64,000 bases of DNA from Gallibacterium genomosp. 3 (GCF_001678475.1 NZ_JTJR01000007.1:1-64000); one strand, 5' to 3'. Numbered from the stretch's first letter, positions 38,577 through 47,820 are shown. Numbers and translations are program-made. The notes: a model not told the origin generated them from the letters alone.

Positions 38577-39528
38577 GGGAAACTGCTACCTCTACTGGTT
38601 TATTATTTTGCATAAATTGTAATTGTTTATTAGCACGAATTTGTCCAATACATTGGTATGGAACGCCGAGATAACGTAAAGTACGCTCCATTTTTTCACG
38701 CTGCTGTTCCGCAACAGTGAAGCATAATTCATAATCTTCACCGCCAGCTAAGGCAAATTGCTGTGCTTGTGCTAAGGAGTATTGGCTTAGGAGCTGTGGT
38801 GATAAAGGCAACTGATCTAATTCAATCACCGCACCACACTGACTGCGATCTAAAATGTGTTGTAAATCTGAAATCAAGCCATCAGAGAGATCGATTGCCG
38901 CATTAGCGATTCCTGCTAATTCCATTCCCATTAATACACGCGGTGTAGGGCGTAAGTGGCGTTGTAATAGATAACGCTGTTCCTCATTTTCAATAGGTGT
39001 ATTGTTTAATAGAAGATCAAGTCCGGCTGCACTATCACCTAAGGTACCAGATACATAAATCCAATCGCCTACTTTTGCAGTATGTCGGCATAAAATTTTT
39101 TCTTTTGCGACTAAACCGTGTGCAGTAATAGTGAGAGATAACAAACCGCGAGTAGTATCACCACCGATTAAATCAACATTATAGTGATCAAGAATAGCAA
39201 AGAAACTTTGACTAAATTGTTCAAGCCATTGGTGATCAATTTTGGGCATGGTTAATGCCAGACTAATCCATGCTGGTTCAGCACCCATTGCAGCTAAATC
39301 GCTTAAATTGACCGCAACAGCTTTATAGGCAAGATCAGCTGGGGAAATAGTCGGTAGAAAATGTGTACCTTCGACTAAGGTATCCGTTGTCATAGCGAGG
39401 CGGCGGTTTGGTTTGATTTCAGTAATTGCACAATCATCACCGATTGATAACCAAACATCTCGCCGTGGCTGACGAGTTGAGGAAGCAAAATAACGCCGAA
39501 TAATATCGAATTCGCCATTACCTGTCAT
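38548..39528 (-). CDS. thiL: Thiamine-monophosphate kinase
   Basis: Makes thiamine pyrophosphate from thiamine monophosphate and ATP. The 326 residues show the PurM-like metal sites IGDDCAI near 27, TTDTLVEGTHF near 47 and VNLSDLAAMGA near 73, plus GGDTTRG near 121 and DLSDGLISDL near 213. It follows nusB in the conserved ribH-nusB-thiL-pgpA order. No thiamine-pyrophosphate riboswitch is visible here. Confidence 0.96.
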   Translation of the reverse strand: MTGNGEFDIIRRYFASSTRQPRRDVWLSIGDDCAITEIKPNRRLAMTTDTLVEGTHFLPTISPADLAYKAVAVNLSDLAAMGAEPAWISLALTMPKIDHQWLEQFSQSFFAILDHYNVDLIGGDTTRGLLSLTITAHGLVAKEKILCRHTAKVGDWIYVSGTLGDSAAGLDLLLNNTPIENEEQRYLLQRHLRPTPRVLMGMELAGIANAAIDLSDGLISDLQHILDRSQCGAVIELDQLPLSPQLLSQYSLAQAQQFALAGGEDYELCFTVAEQQREKMERTLRYLGVPYQCIGQIRANKQLQFMQNNKPVEVAVSHGFDHFSEK

Positions 39529-39591
39529 ATTCTCACATCCTTTGTTGAGATCACCTTATCTTTTGCAAGATAAGGTGAATATACGCCAAGA

Positions 39592-40017
39592 TTATTTACG
39601 GCCAAGTTGTGGTGCGAGTTTATCTAATACGCCATTAATATATTTGTGGCTGTCTTCTGCACCAAAAGTTTTTGCTACTTCAATGGCCTCATTGATGACA
39701 ACTTTATAAGGGACATCTGGGGCAAATTTTAATTCATAAGTTGCCGCTGAGAGGATAGCACGCTCAATCGTACCTAATTCATCAATAGAACGATCCAAAT
39801 ACGGACTAAAGAGTTGTTCAATGGTATCAATATTATTCACTGTTTCACGGAATAATTTACGAAAATAAGGCAAATCCACGCCTTTCATATCTTCATCAGT
39901 GATGAAATCTAGTTCAACTTTTTCAGGTGTATTTTGTGATACAAACCAAGAATAAAGTGCTTGAACTGTACATTCACGAGCACGACGACGTTTTGTTGGT
40001 TTTGCTTGTTGAGTCAT
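39592..40017 (-). CDS. nusB: Transcription antitermination factor NusB
   Basis: With NusE (S10) binds boxA RNA to allow antitermination of rRNA operons. The 141 residues have the basic N-terminus [19 protein letters not shown], the central [20 protein letters not shown] and the C-terminal [25 protein letters not shown], all diagnostic. Its start shares a base with the ribH stop, so the two are translationally coupled. Confidence 0.97.
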   Translation of the reverse strand: MTQQAKPTKRRRARECTVQALYSWFVSQNTPEKVELDFITDEDMKGVDLPYFRKLFRETVNNIDTIEQLFSPYLDRSIDELGTIERAILSAATYELKFAPDVPYKVVINEAIEVAKTFGAEDSHKYINGVLDKLAPQLGRK

Positions 40018-40487
40018 TATTCTGAAATTTGAGCTAATAAGTTAACCATTTCTAAAGCTACTAATGCAGCTTCAGCCCCTTTATTTCCTGCTTTAGTACC
40101 AGCGCGTTCAATCGCTTGTTCAATGTTTTCAGTAGTGAGTACACCAAAAGCAACAGGAATTTCTGCTTGCATAGCAACTTGACCAAGACCGCTGCTTGCT
40201 TCACCAGCCACATATTCAAAGTGTGCTGTACCTCCGCGGATCACCGTACCTAATGCAACAATTGCATCAAATTTTTTGCTGGAAGCAAGACGGCGAGCCA
40301 CAAGAGGTAATTCATAAGCACCTGGTGCTTTTACAATAGTAATATTTTCATCTTTTACTTGCCCAATACGGGTTAAGGCATCAAGCGCGCCTTCTAATAA
40401 ACTATCATTAATAAAACTATTAAAACGAGCGATCACCACTGCAATTTTGGCATTTGGTGCAGCAACTTGACCTTCTAAAACTTTCAT
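40017..40487 (-). CDS. ribH: 6,7-dimethyl-8-ribityllumazine synthase
   Basis: Penultimate step of riboflavin synthesis; assembles as an icosahedral or pentameric enzyme. The 156 residues show [17 protein letters not shown] near 20, APGAYELPL near 55, [18 protein letters not shown] near 80 (with the catalytic His) and [20 protein letters not shown] near 109. It heads the unit running to the LysE-type gene. No FMN riboswitch was recognised in the short upstream region. Confidence 0.97.
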   Translation of the reverse strand: MKVLEGQVAAPNAKIAVVIARFNSFINDSLLEGALDALTRIGQVKDENITIVKAPGAYELPLVARRLASSKKFDAIVALGTVIRGGTAHFEYVAGEASSGLGQVAMQAEIPVAFGVLTTENIEQAIERAGTKAGNKGAEAALVALEMVNLLAQISE

Positions 40488-40583
40488 ATTTTCTCCAATA
40501 TATCCAAATATAGATGAACAAAAACGGTTGCAGATTCTAGCATAAAAAAGCAGAAAATAAGAGAGGAAATCATAAAAGGAAGA

Positions 40584-40626
40584 GAGTAAAAAATCCTGTT
40601 ATTCAATTAAACAACAGGATTTTTTA
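40584..40626 (-). terminator. Terminator downstream of ettA
   Basis: A 13-bp perfect stem (40588-40600 and 40613-40625) whose outer arms are A- and T-runs, so it should work in the ettA direction and perhaps in both. It lies between ettA and ribH. Confidence 0.88.
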
Positions 40627-40636
40627 TCAATTAGGA

Positions 40637-42307
40637 TTACTTAGTAATACGTTTATATTTAATCCGCTTTGGTTGTACTGCATCGGCACCAAAGGTTTTC
40701 TTCTTCCACTCTTCATAGTCAGTGAAGTTACCTTCATAGAAAGTGACTTTTCCTTCATCACCGTAATCTAAAATGTGAGTGGCAATACGGTCTAAGAACC
40801 AACGGTCGTGCGAAATTACCATCACACAACCAGGGAATTCTAAAATCGCATTTTCTAAAGCACGTAAGGTTTCAACATCAAGATCATTGGTTGGTTCATC
40901 GAGTAACAACACGTTCCCACCACGTTGCAATAACTTAGCAAGATGTAAACGGCCACGCTCACCCCCTGAAAGTTCGCCAACACGTTTTTGTTGATCTACG
41001 CCTTTAAAGTTAAAACGCCCAACATAAGCACGGCTCGGAATTTCAAAGTTACCGATTTTCATAATATCTAATCCACCAGAAACTTCTTCCCAAACGGTCT
41101 TGCTGTTGTCCATATTATCTCTAAATTGTTCAACAGAAGAGAGCACTACCGTATCACCTAACGTAATTGACCCGCTATCTGGTTGTTCTTGACCTGATAA
41201 CATTCTAAATAAGGTTGATTTACCTGCACCATTCGCCCCAATAATCCCAACGATTGCCCCTTTCGGAATACTGAAAGAGAGATCATCAATTAATGTACGA
41301 TCACCGTATGATTTAGATAAATTTACTACTTCAATCACTTTATCCCCTAAACGTGGGCCAGGCGGAATAAAGAGTTCGTTGGTTTCATTACGTTTTTGGT
41401 ATTCGCTAGAGTTAAGTTCTTCAAAACGCGCCATACGTGCCTTACTTTTCGCTTGGCGACCTTTTGGATTTTGGCGTACCCATTCAAGCTCTTTCTCAAT
41501 TGATTTTTGACGAGCTGATTCTGTTACAGCTTCTTGTGCAAGACGTTTCTCTTTTTGTTCCAACCAAGAAGAGTAGTTACCTTGCCATGGAATACCTTCA
41601 CCACGGTCTAACTCTAAAATCCAACCAGCAACGTTATCTAAGAAATAACGGTCGTGGGTAATAGCAACCACAGTACCTTCGTAATCGTGCAAGAAACGTT
41701 CTAACCAAGCAACTGATTCAGCATCTAAGTGGTTAGTTGGTTCATCGAGTAATAGCATATCTGGTTTTTCTAATAGTAAACGGCAAAGTGCAACACGACG
41801 ACGTTCACCCCCAGAAAGATGTTCAATTTTACTGTCCCAATCAGGTAAGCGTAATGCGTCGGCAGCACGTTCTAATTGGTTTTGTAAGTTATGCCCATCA
41901 TGTGCTTGGATAATTGCTTCTAATTTAGCTTGTTCAGCAGCTAACTTGTCAAAATCAGCATCAGGATCGGCATATAACGCATAAACTTCATCTAAACGCG
42001 TTAATGCACTTTTTACCTCTGCAACAGCTTCTTCGATAGCTTCACGTACAGTTTGCTGTGGAGATAACTTCGGCTCTTGTGGTAAATAACCAATCTTAAT
42101 ACCGGGTTGTGGACGCGCTTCACCTTCAAACTCTTTATCTACGCCAGCCATAATCCGTAATAGTGTAGATTTTCCAGCACCATTTAAGCCTAATACACCA
42201 ATTTTGGCACCTGGAAAAAAGCTTAAAGAGATATCTTTTAAAATTTGACGCTTCGGCGGCACAACTTTGCTCACGCGATGCATGGTATAAACAAATTGTG
42301 TTGACAT
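40637..42307 (-). CDS. ettA: Energy-dependent translational throttle protein EttA
   Basis: ABC-F ATPase that binds the ribosomal E site and gates entry into elongation according to ATP/ADP ratio. The 556 residues match E. coli (555). Two ABC domains are present: Walker A GLNGAGKS at 40-47 and GANGAGKS in the second half. The signatures are LSGGERRRVALCRLL and LSGGERGRLHLAKLL. The domains are joined by the charged P-site-tRNA interaction linker. It carries no membrane domain, as expected. Confidence 0.96.
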   Translation of the reverse strand: MSTQFVYTMHRVSKVVPPKRQILKDISLSFFPGAKIGVLGLNGAGKSTLLRIMAGVDKEFEGEARPQPGIKIGYLPQEPKLSPQQTVREAIEEAVAEVKSALTRLDEVYALYADPDADFDKLAAEQAKLEAIIQAHDGHNLQNQLERAADALRLPDWDSKIEHLSGGERRRVALCRLLLEKPDMLLLDEPTNHLDAESVAWLERFLHDYEGTVVAITHDRYFLDNVAGWILELDRGEGIPWQGNYSSWLEQKEKRLAQEAVTESARQKSIEKELEWVRQNPKGRQAKSKARMARFEELNSSEYQKRNETNELFIPPGPRLGDKVIEVVNLSKSYGDRTLIDDLSFSIPKGAIVGIIGANGAGKSTLFRMLSGQEQPDSGSITLGDTVVLSSVEQFRDNMDNSKTVWEEVSGGLDIMKIGNFEIPSRAYVGRFNFKGVDQQKRVGELSGGERGRLHLAKLLQRGGNVLLLDEPTNDLDVETLRALENAILEFPGCVMVISHDRWFLDRIATHILDYGDEGKVTFYEGNFTDYEEWKKKTFGADAVQPKRIKYKRITK

Positions 42308-42488
42308 AATTCTCGCTTTTTGTGTGGTTTAGATGAAAAGGCGCTTATTCTACTTTAAATTATCAGTTTTGACTATTTTTATACGGATCTTTTCTGCACA
42401 AAAAAATAGAATTTATGGCAAAATAAACAGCGGATCTTACGATCTTATGCACAACACAATTATCAACTTTTATTTTGAGGGAAATTGA

Positions 42489-43667
42489 ATGTCAAGACCG
42501 TTAAATTTTGTGATGATTTCACCACATTTTCCAATGAATTTTGAAACGTTTGCGGTTAGATTGCGGGAAAACGGCTTTCATACATTAGGGATTGCAGATG
42601 CGCCATATGAATCTTTAAGTGAGGGATTACGTAATGCCTTAACGGAATATTATCGTGTCGATAATATGGAAGATTATGATCAGGTTTATCGTGCCGTTGG
42701 TTATTTTGCCCATAAATATGGTCGTATTGATCGTATTGAATCACATAATGAATATTGGTTAGAGTTAGACGCTAAACTACGTACAGATTTCAATGTGTTT
42801 GGTTATAAAAATGAAGATATGCACGCAATTAAAACCAAATCACAAATGAAAGAAATTTTTCGTGTCGCAGGGTTAAAGGTAGCAAAAGGTCGTGTATTCA
42901 AAGATGATCAAGATGCTCGCGATTTGGCAAAAGAATTAAATTTCCCAGTGATTATTAAACCGAATTCAGGTGTTGGTGCAAGCGACACTTATAAAATTAA
43001 ATCTAGTGAAGAGTTAGAGGCATTTTTTGGTTATAAAAATCTAAATGTTGAATACATCATGGAAGAGTTTATTGACGGTGATATTGTTACCTTTGATGGA
43101 CTGGCTGATATTAATGGCAATATTGTTTTTTATGCGAGCCTTGAGTATTCCGAAGCGGTATTAGATACAGTTGAGAAAGATGGCGATATGTTCTATTACG
43201 TACCGCGCGAAATTTCCCCTGAATTGGTAGAGTTAGGTAAACAGTGTGTTGAAGCGTTTAAAGTGCGTGAACGTTTTTTCCACTTTGAATTTTTCCGTGT
43301 GAAAAAAACAAACGAATTAATGCCATTAGAAATTAACTGCCGTCCACCAGGTGGTTTAACGATTGATATGTGGAACTATGCTAATGATTTTGATGTATTT
43401 AATGAATATGCACATATCGTTAAAGAGAATAAATTCTACTCCCAGATTACTCACCCTTGGAATGTGGTTTATATTTCACGTAAAGCCAATAAAAATTATG
43501 TGAATTCAACGCAAGCTATCTGTGAACGCTTTAGTGGCAATATTATTAGTGTGCAAAATGTGCCAGGTATTTTTGCTAAAATTATGGGGGAAGAAGGTAT
43601 TTTGGCACGTACTGAAACCATAGAACAAATGCGTGAAATTATTCAATTTGCACACGCTAAACAGTAA
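42489..43667 (+). CDS. ATP-grasp carboxylate ligase of unknown substrate
   Basis: Predicted to join a carboxylate to an amine or thiol through an acyl-phosphate; I recognise the fold, not the pathway. The 392 residues have a pre-ATP-grasp domain (about 5-105), then the ATP-grasp domain: Lys157 and the flexible loop NSGVGASD (159-166) in FPVIIKPNSGVGASD, the hinge acids in EYIMEEFIDGD (about 188-198), and metal ligands Glu281, Asn283 and Arg285 in PLEINCRPPGG. An esterase-like gene follows after 10 bases with a strong ribosome site. It resembles the ATP-grasp enzymes that make small peptides. Confidence 0.82.
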   Translation: MSRPLNFVMISPHFPMNFETFAVRLRENGFHTLGIADAPYESLSEGLRNALTEYYRVDNMEDYDQVYRAVGYFAHKYGRIDRIESHNEYWLELDAKLRTDFNVFGYKNEDMHAIKTKSQMKEIFRVAGLKVAKGRVFKDDQDARDLAKELNFPVIIKPNSGVGASDTYKIKSSEELEAFFGYKNLNVEYIMEEFIDGDIVTFDGLADINGNIVFYASLEYSEAVLDTVEKDGDMFYYVPREISPELVELGKQCVEAFKVRERFFHFEFFRVKKTNELMPLEINCRPPGGLTIDMWNYANDFDVFNEYAHIVKENKFYSQITHPWNVVYISRKANKNYVNSTQAICERFSGNIISVQNVPGIFAKIMGEEGILARTETIEQMREIIQFAHAKQ

Positions 43668-43677
43668 GGAGAGGATT

Positions 43678-44430
43678 ATGCATTTTGAAAGAAGAAGCCA
43701 TTGGAGTGGTGAACTTGGGCGGGAAATGTATTTCAATGTTTATGGACATGCAGGGAAGCCAATTATTGTGTTCCCATCATCAGGCGGTAGCCAAAATGAG
43801 TATGGTGATTTTGGGATGATTGAAGCGTGCCGTTCATTTATTGATCGTGGATTAGTGAAATTCTATACCCCAGACTCTTTAGATAAAGAGTCTTGGTTAG
43901 CCCCAAATAAATCAGGTCATGATATGGCATTAGCACATAATGCTTATGATCGTTATATTGTCAATGAATTGGTACCTTTGATTCGTTATGAATCGAACTG
44001 GTATGAAGCAATGATTGCAACAGGGTGTAGCATGGGGGCATTTCATACGATTAATTTTGCCTTACGTCATCCTGATCTGTTTGATACCGCAATTGCGTTA
44101 AGTGGTGTATATGATGCACGTTTCTTCACCGGAGAATTTTATGGTGATGAAGTGGTCTATTTTAACTCTCCGATTGATTATCTATGGGGACAATATGATA
44201 GCTGGTTTTTAGATCGTTATCGTCAAAATCACTATATTGTTGCCGTAGGACAAGGGGCTTGGGAAGAGCAACATATTGCAGATACAGCACGTTTGCAAGA
44301 AGCTTTCCAGCACAAAGGAGTTCCAGCATGGTTCGATTTTTGGGGGCATGATGTTGATCATGATTGGCCTTGGTGGAAAGTGCAAATGCCGTTTTTCTTA
44401 GGAAAACTAGAAGAGCAAGGTATTATTTAA
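43678..44430 (+). CDS. Alpha/beta-hydrolase (esterase-like) partner of the ATP-grasp ligase
   Basis: Predicted cytoplasmic serine hydrolase of 250 residues with no signal peptide. The nucleophile is Ser118 in ATGCSMGAFH; likely acid and base are in the C-terminal FWGHDVDHDW (220-229). The N-terminal IIVFPSSGGSQNEYGDFGM resembles the oxyanion-hole region of the COG4947-type esterase family. AAGGAGAGG lies 7 bases before the ATG. It is co-oriented and closely spaced with the ATP-grasp gene, so it probably acts on the same metabolite, as hydrolase or as transferase. Confidence 0.8.
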   Translation: MHFERRSHWSGELGREMYFNVYGHAGKPIIVFPSSGGSQNEYGDFGMIEACRSFIDRGLVKFYTPDSLDKESWLAPNKSGHDMALAHNAYDRYIVNELVPLIRYESNWYEAMIATGCSMGAFHTINFALRHPDLFDTAIALSGVYDARFFTGEFYGDEVVYFNSPIDYLWGQYDSWFLDRYRQNHYIVAVGQGAWEEQHIADTARLQEAFQHKGVPAWFDFWGHDVDHDWPWWKVQMPFFLGKLEEQGII

Positions 44431-44433
44431 GGG

Positions 44434-44457
44434 AAAAGGGCTAATAAGCCCTTTTTT
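44434..44457 (+). terminator. Terminator of the ATP-grasp/esterase pair
   Basis: A 9-bp stem (44434-44442 and 44447-44455) with a 4-base loop and T-run directly after the esterase stop shows that the two genes form a closed bicistronic unit. Confidence 0.88.
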
Positions 44458-44500
44458 AGTTTTAGGATAAAATCTATTTAATATTTTTCTTTAACGATCA

Positions 44501-44720
44501 TTTAGGTTTCGCCCTAAAGGGCGACTTCATTTTCTTTACTTGTGTAAAGAAAATGAAGCAAAAGAAACACACCCTCGCACACTTGCTGCTCCTCATTCCA
44601 ATAAGATTTTCCGGGCGGCAAAAAACAGAGATTTTTCTCACTATGTTCGAAAAATGATCACTTTTTTTGCCTGACAATCTTATTTGCATTCGGGCAAGTG
44701 TGAGAGGGGGACCCATTAAG
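44501..44720 (+). repeat. Palindromic dispersed repeat, copy 1
   Basis: Non-coding element between two genes. It contains a perfect 15-bp hairpin with TTGT loop (44525-44539 and 44544-44558). It also holds a large imperfect palindrome: the arm at 44572-44586 recurs inverted at 44694-44708 with 14 of 15 matches, and partly matching AATAAGATT...GGC-AAAAAA stretches lie inside. Two blocks recur in inverted orientation at 55.4-55.6 kb: 44507-44525 (17 of 19) and 44572-44585 (14 of 14). A small reverse frame covering it has no ribosome site and is not called. Confidence 0.8.
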
Positions 44721-44796
44721 CCTTTATTAAGATTTGTGATTAATTTTAGGTTTGGTTAACTCTAAAAAGAGCTTGCTAGCTTTTTATTACGGTAAC

Positions 44797-45703
44797 TCAC
44801 ACAAAAAGCTGCAAAAACAACACAATCCAAATCACAGTGACTAAAGTTTGCGTAGTAATAATACTAGTCATTAATGGTAAATTTCCACCAAGTTGTCGAG
44901 CAAGAATAAAAGCGCTGGGAGCGGTAGGCATAATACCAAACAAGACTAACGTTGCTTGCATTAATGGACTGAGATCAAAGCATCGGGCAAACAGATACAT
45001 AAAAAATGGTAATAGAATAAATTTTGCAAGTGAACTGATAAATAGATCACCTTTTGAACTATTTAAGTCCCGAATCACTAACGCATAACCAATAGAAAGT
45101 AATCCAAGTGGTAATACGGCTTTGCTTAGAATCTTTAATAAATTTTCTAGACTGACCGGCATTCCTAATCCAGATAGATTGATCGCTGCCCCAACAAGCG
45201 ATAATAAGAGGATTCTTGATAATTGATTTAATAAGATAGTTGAAACCAAGTTTATTGTTATCAGAATAGAAAGCAAAAATCGTCACACAACAGACATTCA
45301 CAAAAGGAATCGCTACGGTAAGAATAATCGCACTTAACACTAACCCTTCGCTGCCAAATAAAGCACTTGCCAATGCTAAAAAAACATAGGTATTAAAACG
45401 GATGACACCTTGCACGATAGAAGTAAAAGATGCGTTACTCGTTTTAAACAGAAGATTAATCAGAATTAAGGCGAGTAAAGTGGCAAATAGCGATAACAAT
45501 ACAACTAAGATTAAATTCAAACTATCGGGTGAAAATTTTGCATTGGTTAGCTCAATAATTAATAGCGAGGGCATTAATATAAAATAGGTGAGTTTATCTG
45601 CCAGAGGCCAAAACTCATGCGATGGAAAGGAAATACGTTTAAAGAAATAGCCAATTAATATCAACCCAAATACGGGAAAGATGCTGGTAAAGATATATTC
45701 CAT
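44797..45703 (-). pseudogene. AEC (auxin efflux carrier)-family transporter, frameshifted
   Basis: The N-terminal half (from 45703, MEYIFTSIFPVFGLILIGYF) has five or so membrane segments and stays in frame to about NPLIIAC. It then runs into unrelated sequence with a stop at 45059. The neighbouring frame carries the natural continuation (LVGAAINLSGLGMPVSLENL ... FGIMPTAPSAFILARQLGG) to the true end at 44797. The switch is at about 45185-45205, near GTTGGGG. Joined, they would make a carrier of about 300 residues. It is either a decayed gene or a sequence error. AEC carriers move small carboxylates or auxin-like compounds. Confidence 0.85.
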
Positions 45704-45769
45704 AAGGTTATCTCAGTGAATTAATTTGAGATTACTATGATAAAACGCCAGCAGCAATAAATCTATCGT

Positions 45770-46039
45770 TTAGGAATTTGGAAGCATTAGTAAAATAAAA
45801 AATAACAATGGTGGAATAACAAAGCCAGTAGTACAGATCCTAAGATATAATTTTGGCGTTAATATATTCTCTGGTAACACAACCAAGAGTAAAATGGAAC
45901 CAAAAAAGAGTATATATCCAATGAAAAAAAGGCTATTCCATAATTTGATTCCTGCGTCAAAAGCCATCACAACGGGAATAAAGCAAAAAAGAGCAATAAA
46001 TAATATTAAGCCAACTAAAAATAAACGTATAAAAATCAT
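45770..46039 (-). CDS. Hypothetical small membrane protein
   Basis: An 89-residue protein with three hydrophobic segments (about 5-27, 33-53 and 65-85) and no motif I recognise. It begins 4 bases after the stop of the upstream hydrolase gene, with a weak AAAGAG ribosome site, so it is likely translated as the second gene of that unit. A coding origin is supported by the clean hydrophobic pattern and context only. Confidence 0.55.
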   Translation of the reverse strand: MIFIRLFLVGLILFIALFCFIPVVMAFDAGIKLWNSLFFIGYILFFGSILLLVVLPENILTPKLYLRICTTGFVIPPLLFFILLMLPNS

Positions 46040-46042
46040 TAT

Positions 46043-46861
46043 CTACTCTTTAAAAAATGCAAACTGTAAGAATTCAACAAAATGATCAGCCCAATGTTTT
46101 TCATGGTGGATTTCATTTGCCATTAAACGTAAACAGATATTATCTAGTGGATGCCCGCCGCGAATTAACGCTTGATAATAACGTAAAGTACAGTCGATAT
46201 AAGCTTGATTCATATTAGAAATAAATTGTGCATCGGCATCATCTCCCTCTTTAGTCCCAACTTGAATAAATACTTTTGTTGCTTGATCAAGTGGATGATG
46301 ATGAATAAAGTCAAGAAAGGCTGATTCACTAAACCAAGAGGCTAGAGAAAAGACGCCTAAATGCCCAAAGATATGCGGGTAAGCGGCACCCATATAGGCA
46401 GTAATAATCCCACCCATTGAGCTACCTGCTAACAGGGTATGTTCACGTTCAGGTAATGTCCGATAATGTTGGTCAATAAAAGGTTTAACCACTTCAACAA
46501 CCCATTGTCCATACTGCATACCAAGTCCACCGATGTGTCGCATATCAGGCGAACCAACGTCTGTATTCCAAGGGGCATATTCATCAAGGCGTTCAGTCCC
46601 AGCATTATCAATACCAACAATGATCATTTTGGGAAATTCCTTGTGATGTTTGATGGTAGGAATAATTTTCCATGAATAACCAGAATAGGACTCTTTGCTA
46701 TAAAAGACATTCTGTCCATCGTGCATATAGAGTACAGGATAACGTTGCCATTCTTTTTGATGGTAGTTTTTTGGCAAAAGAACACGTACCCGGCGCATAT
46801 GATCAAAATATGGCACATAAAGGTAATGTTCTTGCATTTCAAGATAGTGATGACGATACAT
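46043..46861 (-). CDS. Alpha/beta-hydrolase, Fes/YbbA-like esterase family
   Basis: Predicted serine esterase of 272 residues related to the COG2819/Fes group. No signal peptide is visible, so it should be cytoplasmic. VLYMHDGQNVFYSKESYSGYSW (about 43-64) is the family's N-terminal hallmark. The nucleophile is Ser148 in AGSSMGGIITAY, and the C-terminal IHHEKHW holds the likely catalytic His. The ribosome site AAAGGA precedes the ATG. It is the second hydrolase within 4 kb of the ATP-grasp gene. Substrate unknown. Confidence 0.78.
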   Translation of the reverse strand: MYRHHYLEMQEHYLYVPYFDHMRRVRVLLPKNYHQKEWQRYPVLYMHDGQNVFYSKESYSGYSWKIIPTIKHHKEFPKMIIVGIDNAGTERLDEYAPWNTDVGSPDMRHIGGLGMQYGQWVVEVVKPFIDQHYRTLPEREHTLLAGSSMGGIITAYMGAAYPHIFGHLGVFSLASWFSESAFLDFIHHHPLDQATKVFIQVGTKEGDDADAQFISNMNQAYIDCTLRYYQALIRGGHPLDNICLRLMANEIHHEKHWADHFVEFLQFAFFKE

Positions 46862-46881
46862 AATAATTCCTTTCTCTGTGA

Positions 46882-47736
46882 TTAACGCTCAGTCGTAAAA
46901 TGATCTAAGCCATATTGATAGAGTGCATTCTTTTTATAACCATAAACTTCGGCAACAATCGCTGCTGCTTTTTTTAATGGTAATTCTTGGCTGATTAATC
47001 GTAAGCTGAGAAGAGCCTGCTCACTAAAATTAGATTTATCTAATTCAGGAGCACCTTCCACTACAAGGACAATTTCCCCTTTACAGCGATTAGCATCTTG
47101 CTTTAACCAAGTAATTAATTCAGCTAGCGTGTTACCATAAATAGTTTCCCATGTTTTTGTTAACTCACGTGCCATGACCAGGTAACGATCTTCACCAAAG
47201 ATCAACAACATATCTTGTAATGTATCCAAAATTCGGTGAGTTGATTCATAAAAAATTAAGGTTCGAGCTTCTGTTTTTAATTCGGTTAAACGATCTTGGC
47301 GAGCCTTACTTTTAGCTGGCAAAAAACCTTCAAAACAAAAGCGATTAGAGGCAATTCCCGCAGCAGATAATGCAGTAATTGCAGCACAGCAGCCAGGAAT
47401 AGGTACAACTTGAATTTCAGCTTGACGACAAGCTCTGACGAGATGAAAACCTGGATCGCTAATTAGAGGTGTGCCCGCGTCAGAAATTAACGCAATATTG
47501 ATACCTTGCTGTAATTTCTCAATCAATAAAGTAGCTTTTTGCTGTTCGTTGTGGTCGTGTAGAGCGAATAAAGGTTTTTTAATCGCATAATGATTGAGTA
47601 ACAATCCACTATGGCGAGTATCCTCTGCCGCAATAAGATCAACTTGAGTTAAAATATCCAACGCACGTTGGCTAATATCATTTAAATTTCCGATTGGTGT
47701 AGCAACAATATACAATGTGCCAAATAAATTGCTCAT
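46882..47736 (-). CDS. rsmI: 16S rRNA (cytidine-1402-2'-O)-methyltransferase
   Basis: Adds the 2'-O-methyl group to C1402 in the ribosomal P site. It is a tetrapyrrole-methylase-fold SAM enzyme of 284 residues. It opens [21 protein letters not shown] and contains EDTRHSG near 38, [14 protein letters not shown] near 83 and [15 protein letters not shown] near 138. It is divergent from lpoA, as in E. coli and Haemophilus. Confidence 0.96.
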   Translation of the reverse strand: MSNLFGTLYIVATPIGNLNDISQRALDILTQVDLIAAEDTRHSGLLLNHYAIKKPLFALHDHNEQQKATLLIEKLQQGINIALISDAGTPLISDPGFHLVRACRQAEIQVVPIPGCCAAITALSAAGIASNRFCFEGFLPAKSKARQDRLTELKTEARTLIFYESTHRILDTLQDMLLIFGEDRYLVMARELTKTWETIYGNTLAELITWLKQDANRCKGEIVLVVEGAPELDKSNFSEQALLSLRLISQELPLKKAAAIVAEVYGYKKNALYQYGLDHFTTER

Positions 47737-47751
47737 AATTAAGTCTTTTAT

Positions 47752-47820
47752 TTGCTTTTAAACTAATAGATAAGTAAGATTTCACAGGTGCTCAACAGTA
47801 AGTTGAGCGGTTTTCTTTTG
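47752..47820 (+). promoter_or_regulatory. lpoA promoter and 5' leader hairpin
   Basis: TTGCTT (47752-47757) and TAAGAT (47775-47780) are 17 bases apart and face lpoA. About ten bases after the -10 a perfect 7-bp stem with a 5-base loop (47790-47796 and 47802-47808) is followed by a T-rich run. It would sit at the extreme 5' end of the mRNA, too early for a normal terminator, so it may be a 5' stabilising stem or a remnant of another element. Confidence 0.45.

Noticed and set aside
44498..44716. Reverse-strand 72-codon open frame
   Set aside because: It lies wholly inside the palindromic repeat, has no ribosome site, and its C-terminal FRAK-type ending is simply the repeat's end block translated, as also seen in the frame at 55427-55642.
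47770..47820. Possible fragment of an RNase P RNA gene before lpoA (TTTCAC-like end and hairpin)
   Set aside because: The gap between rsmI and lpoA is only about 115 bp, far too short, and the conserved core helices are absent.
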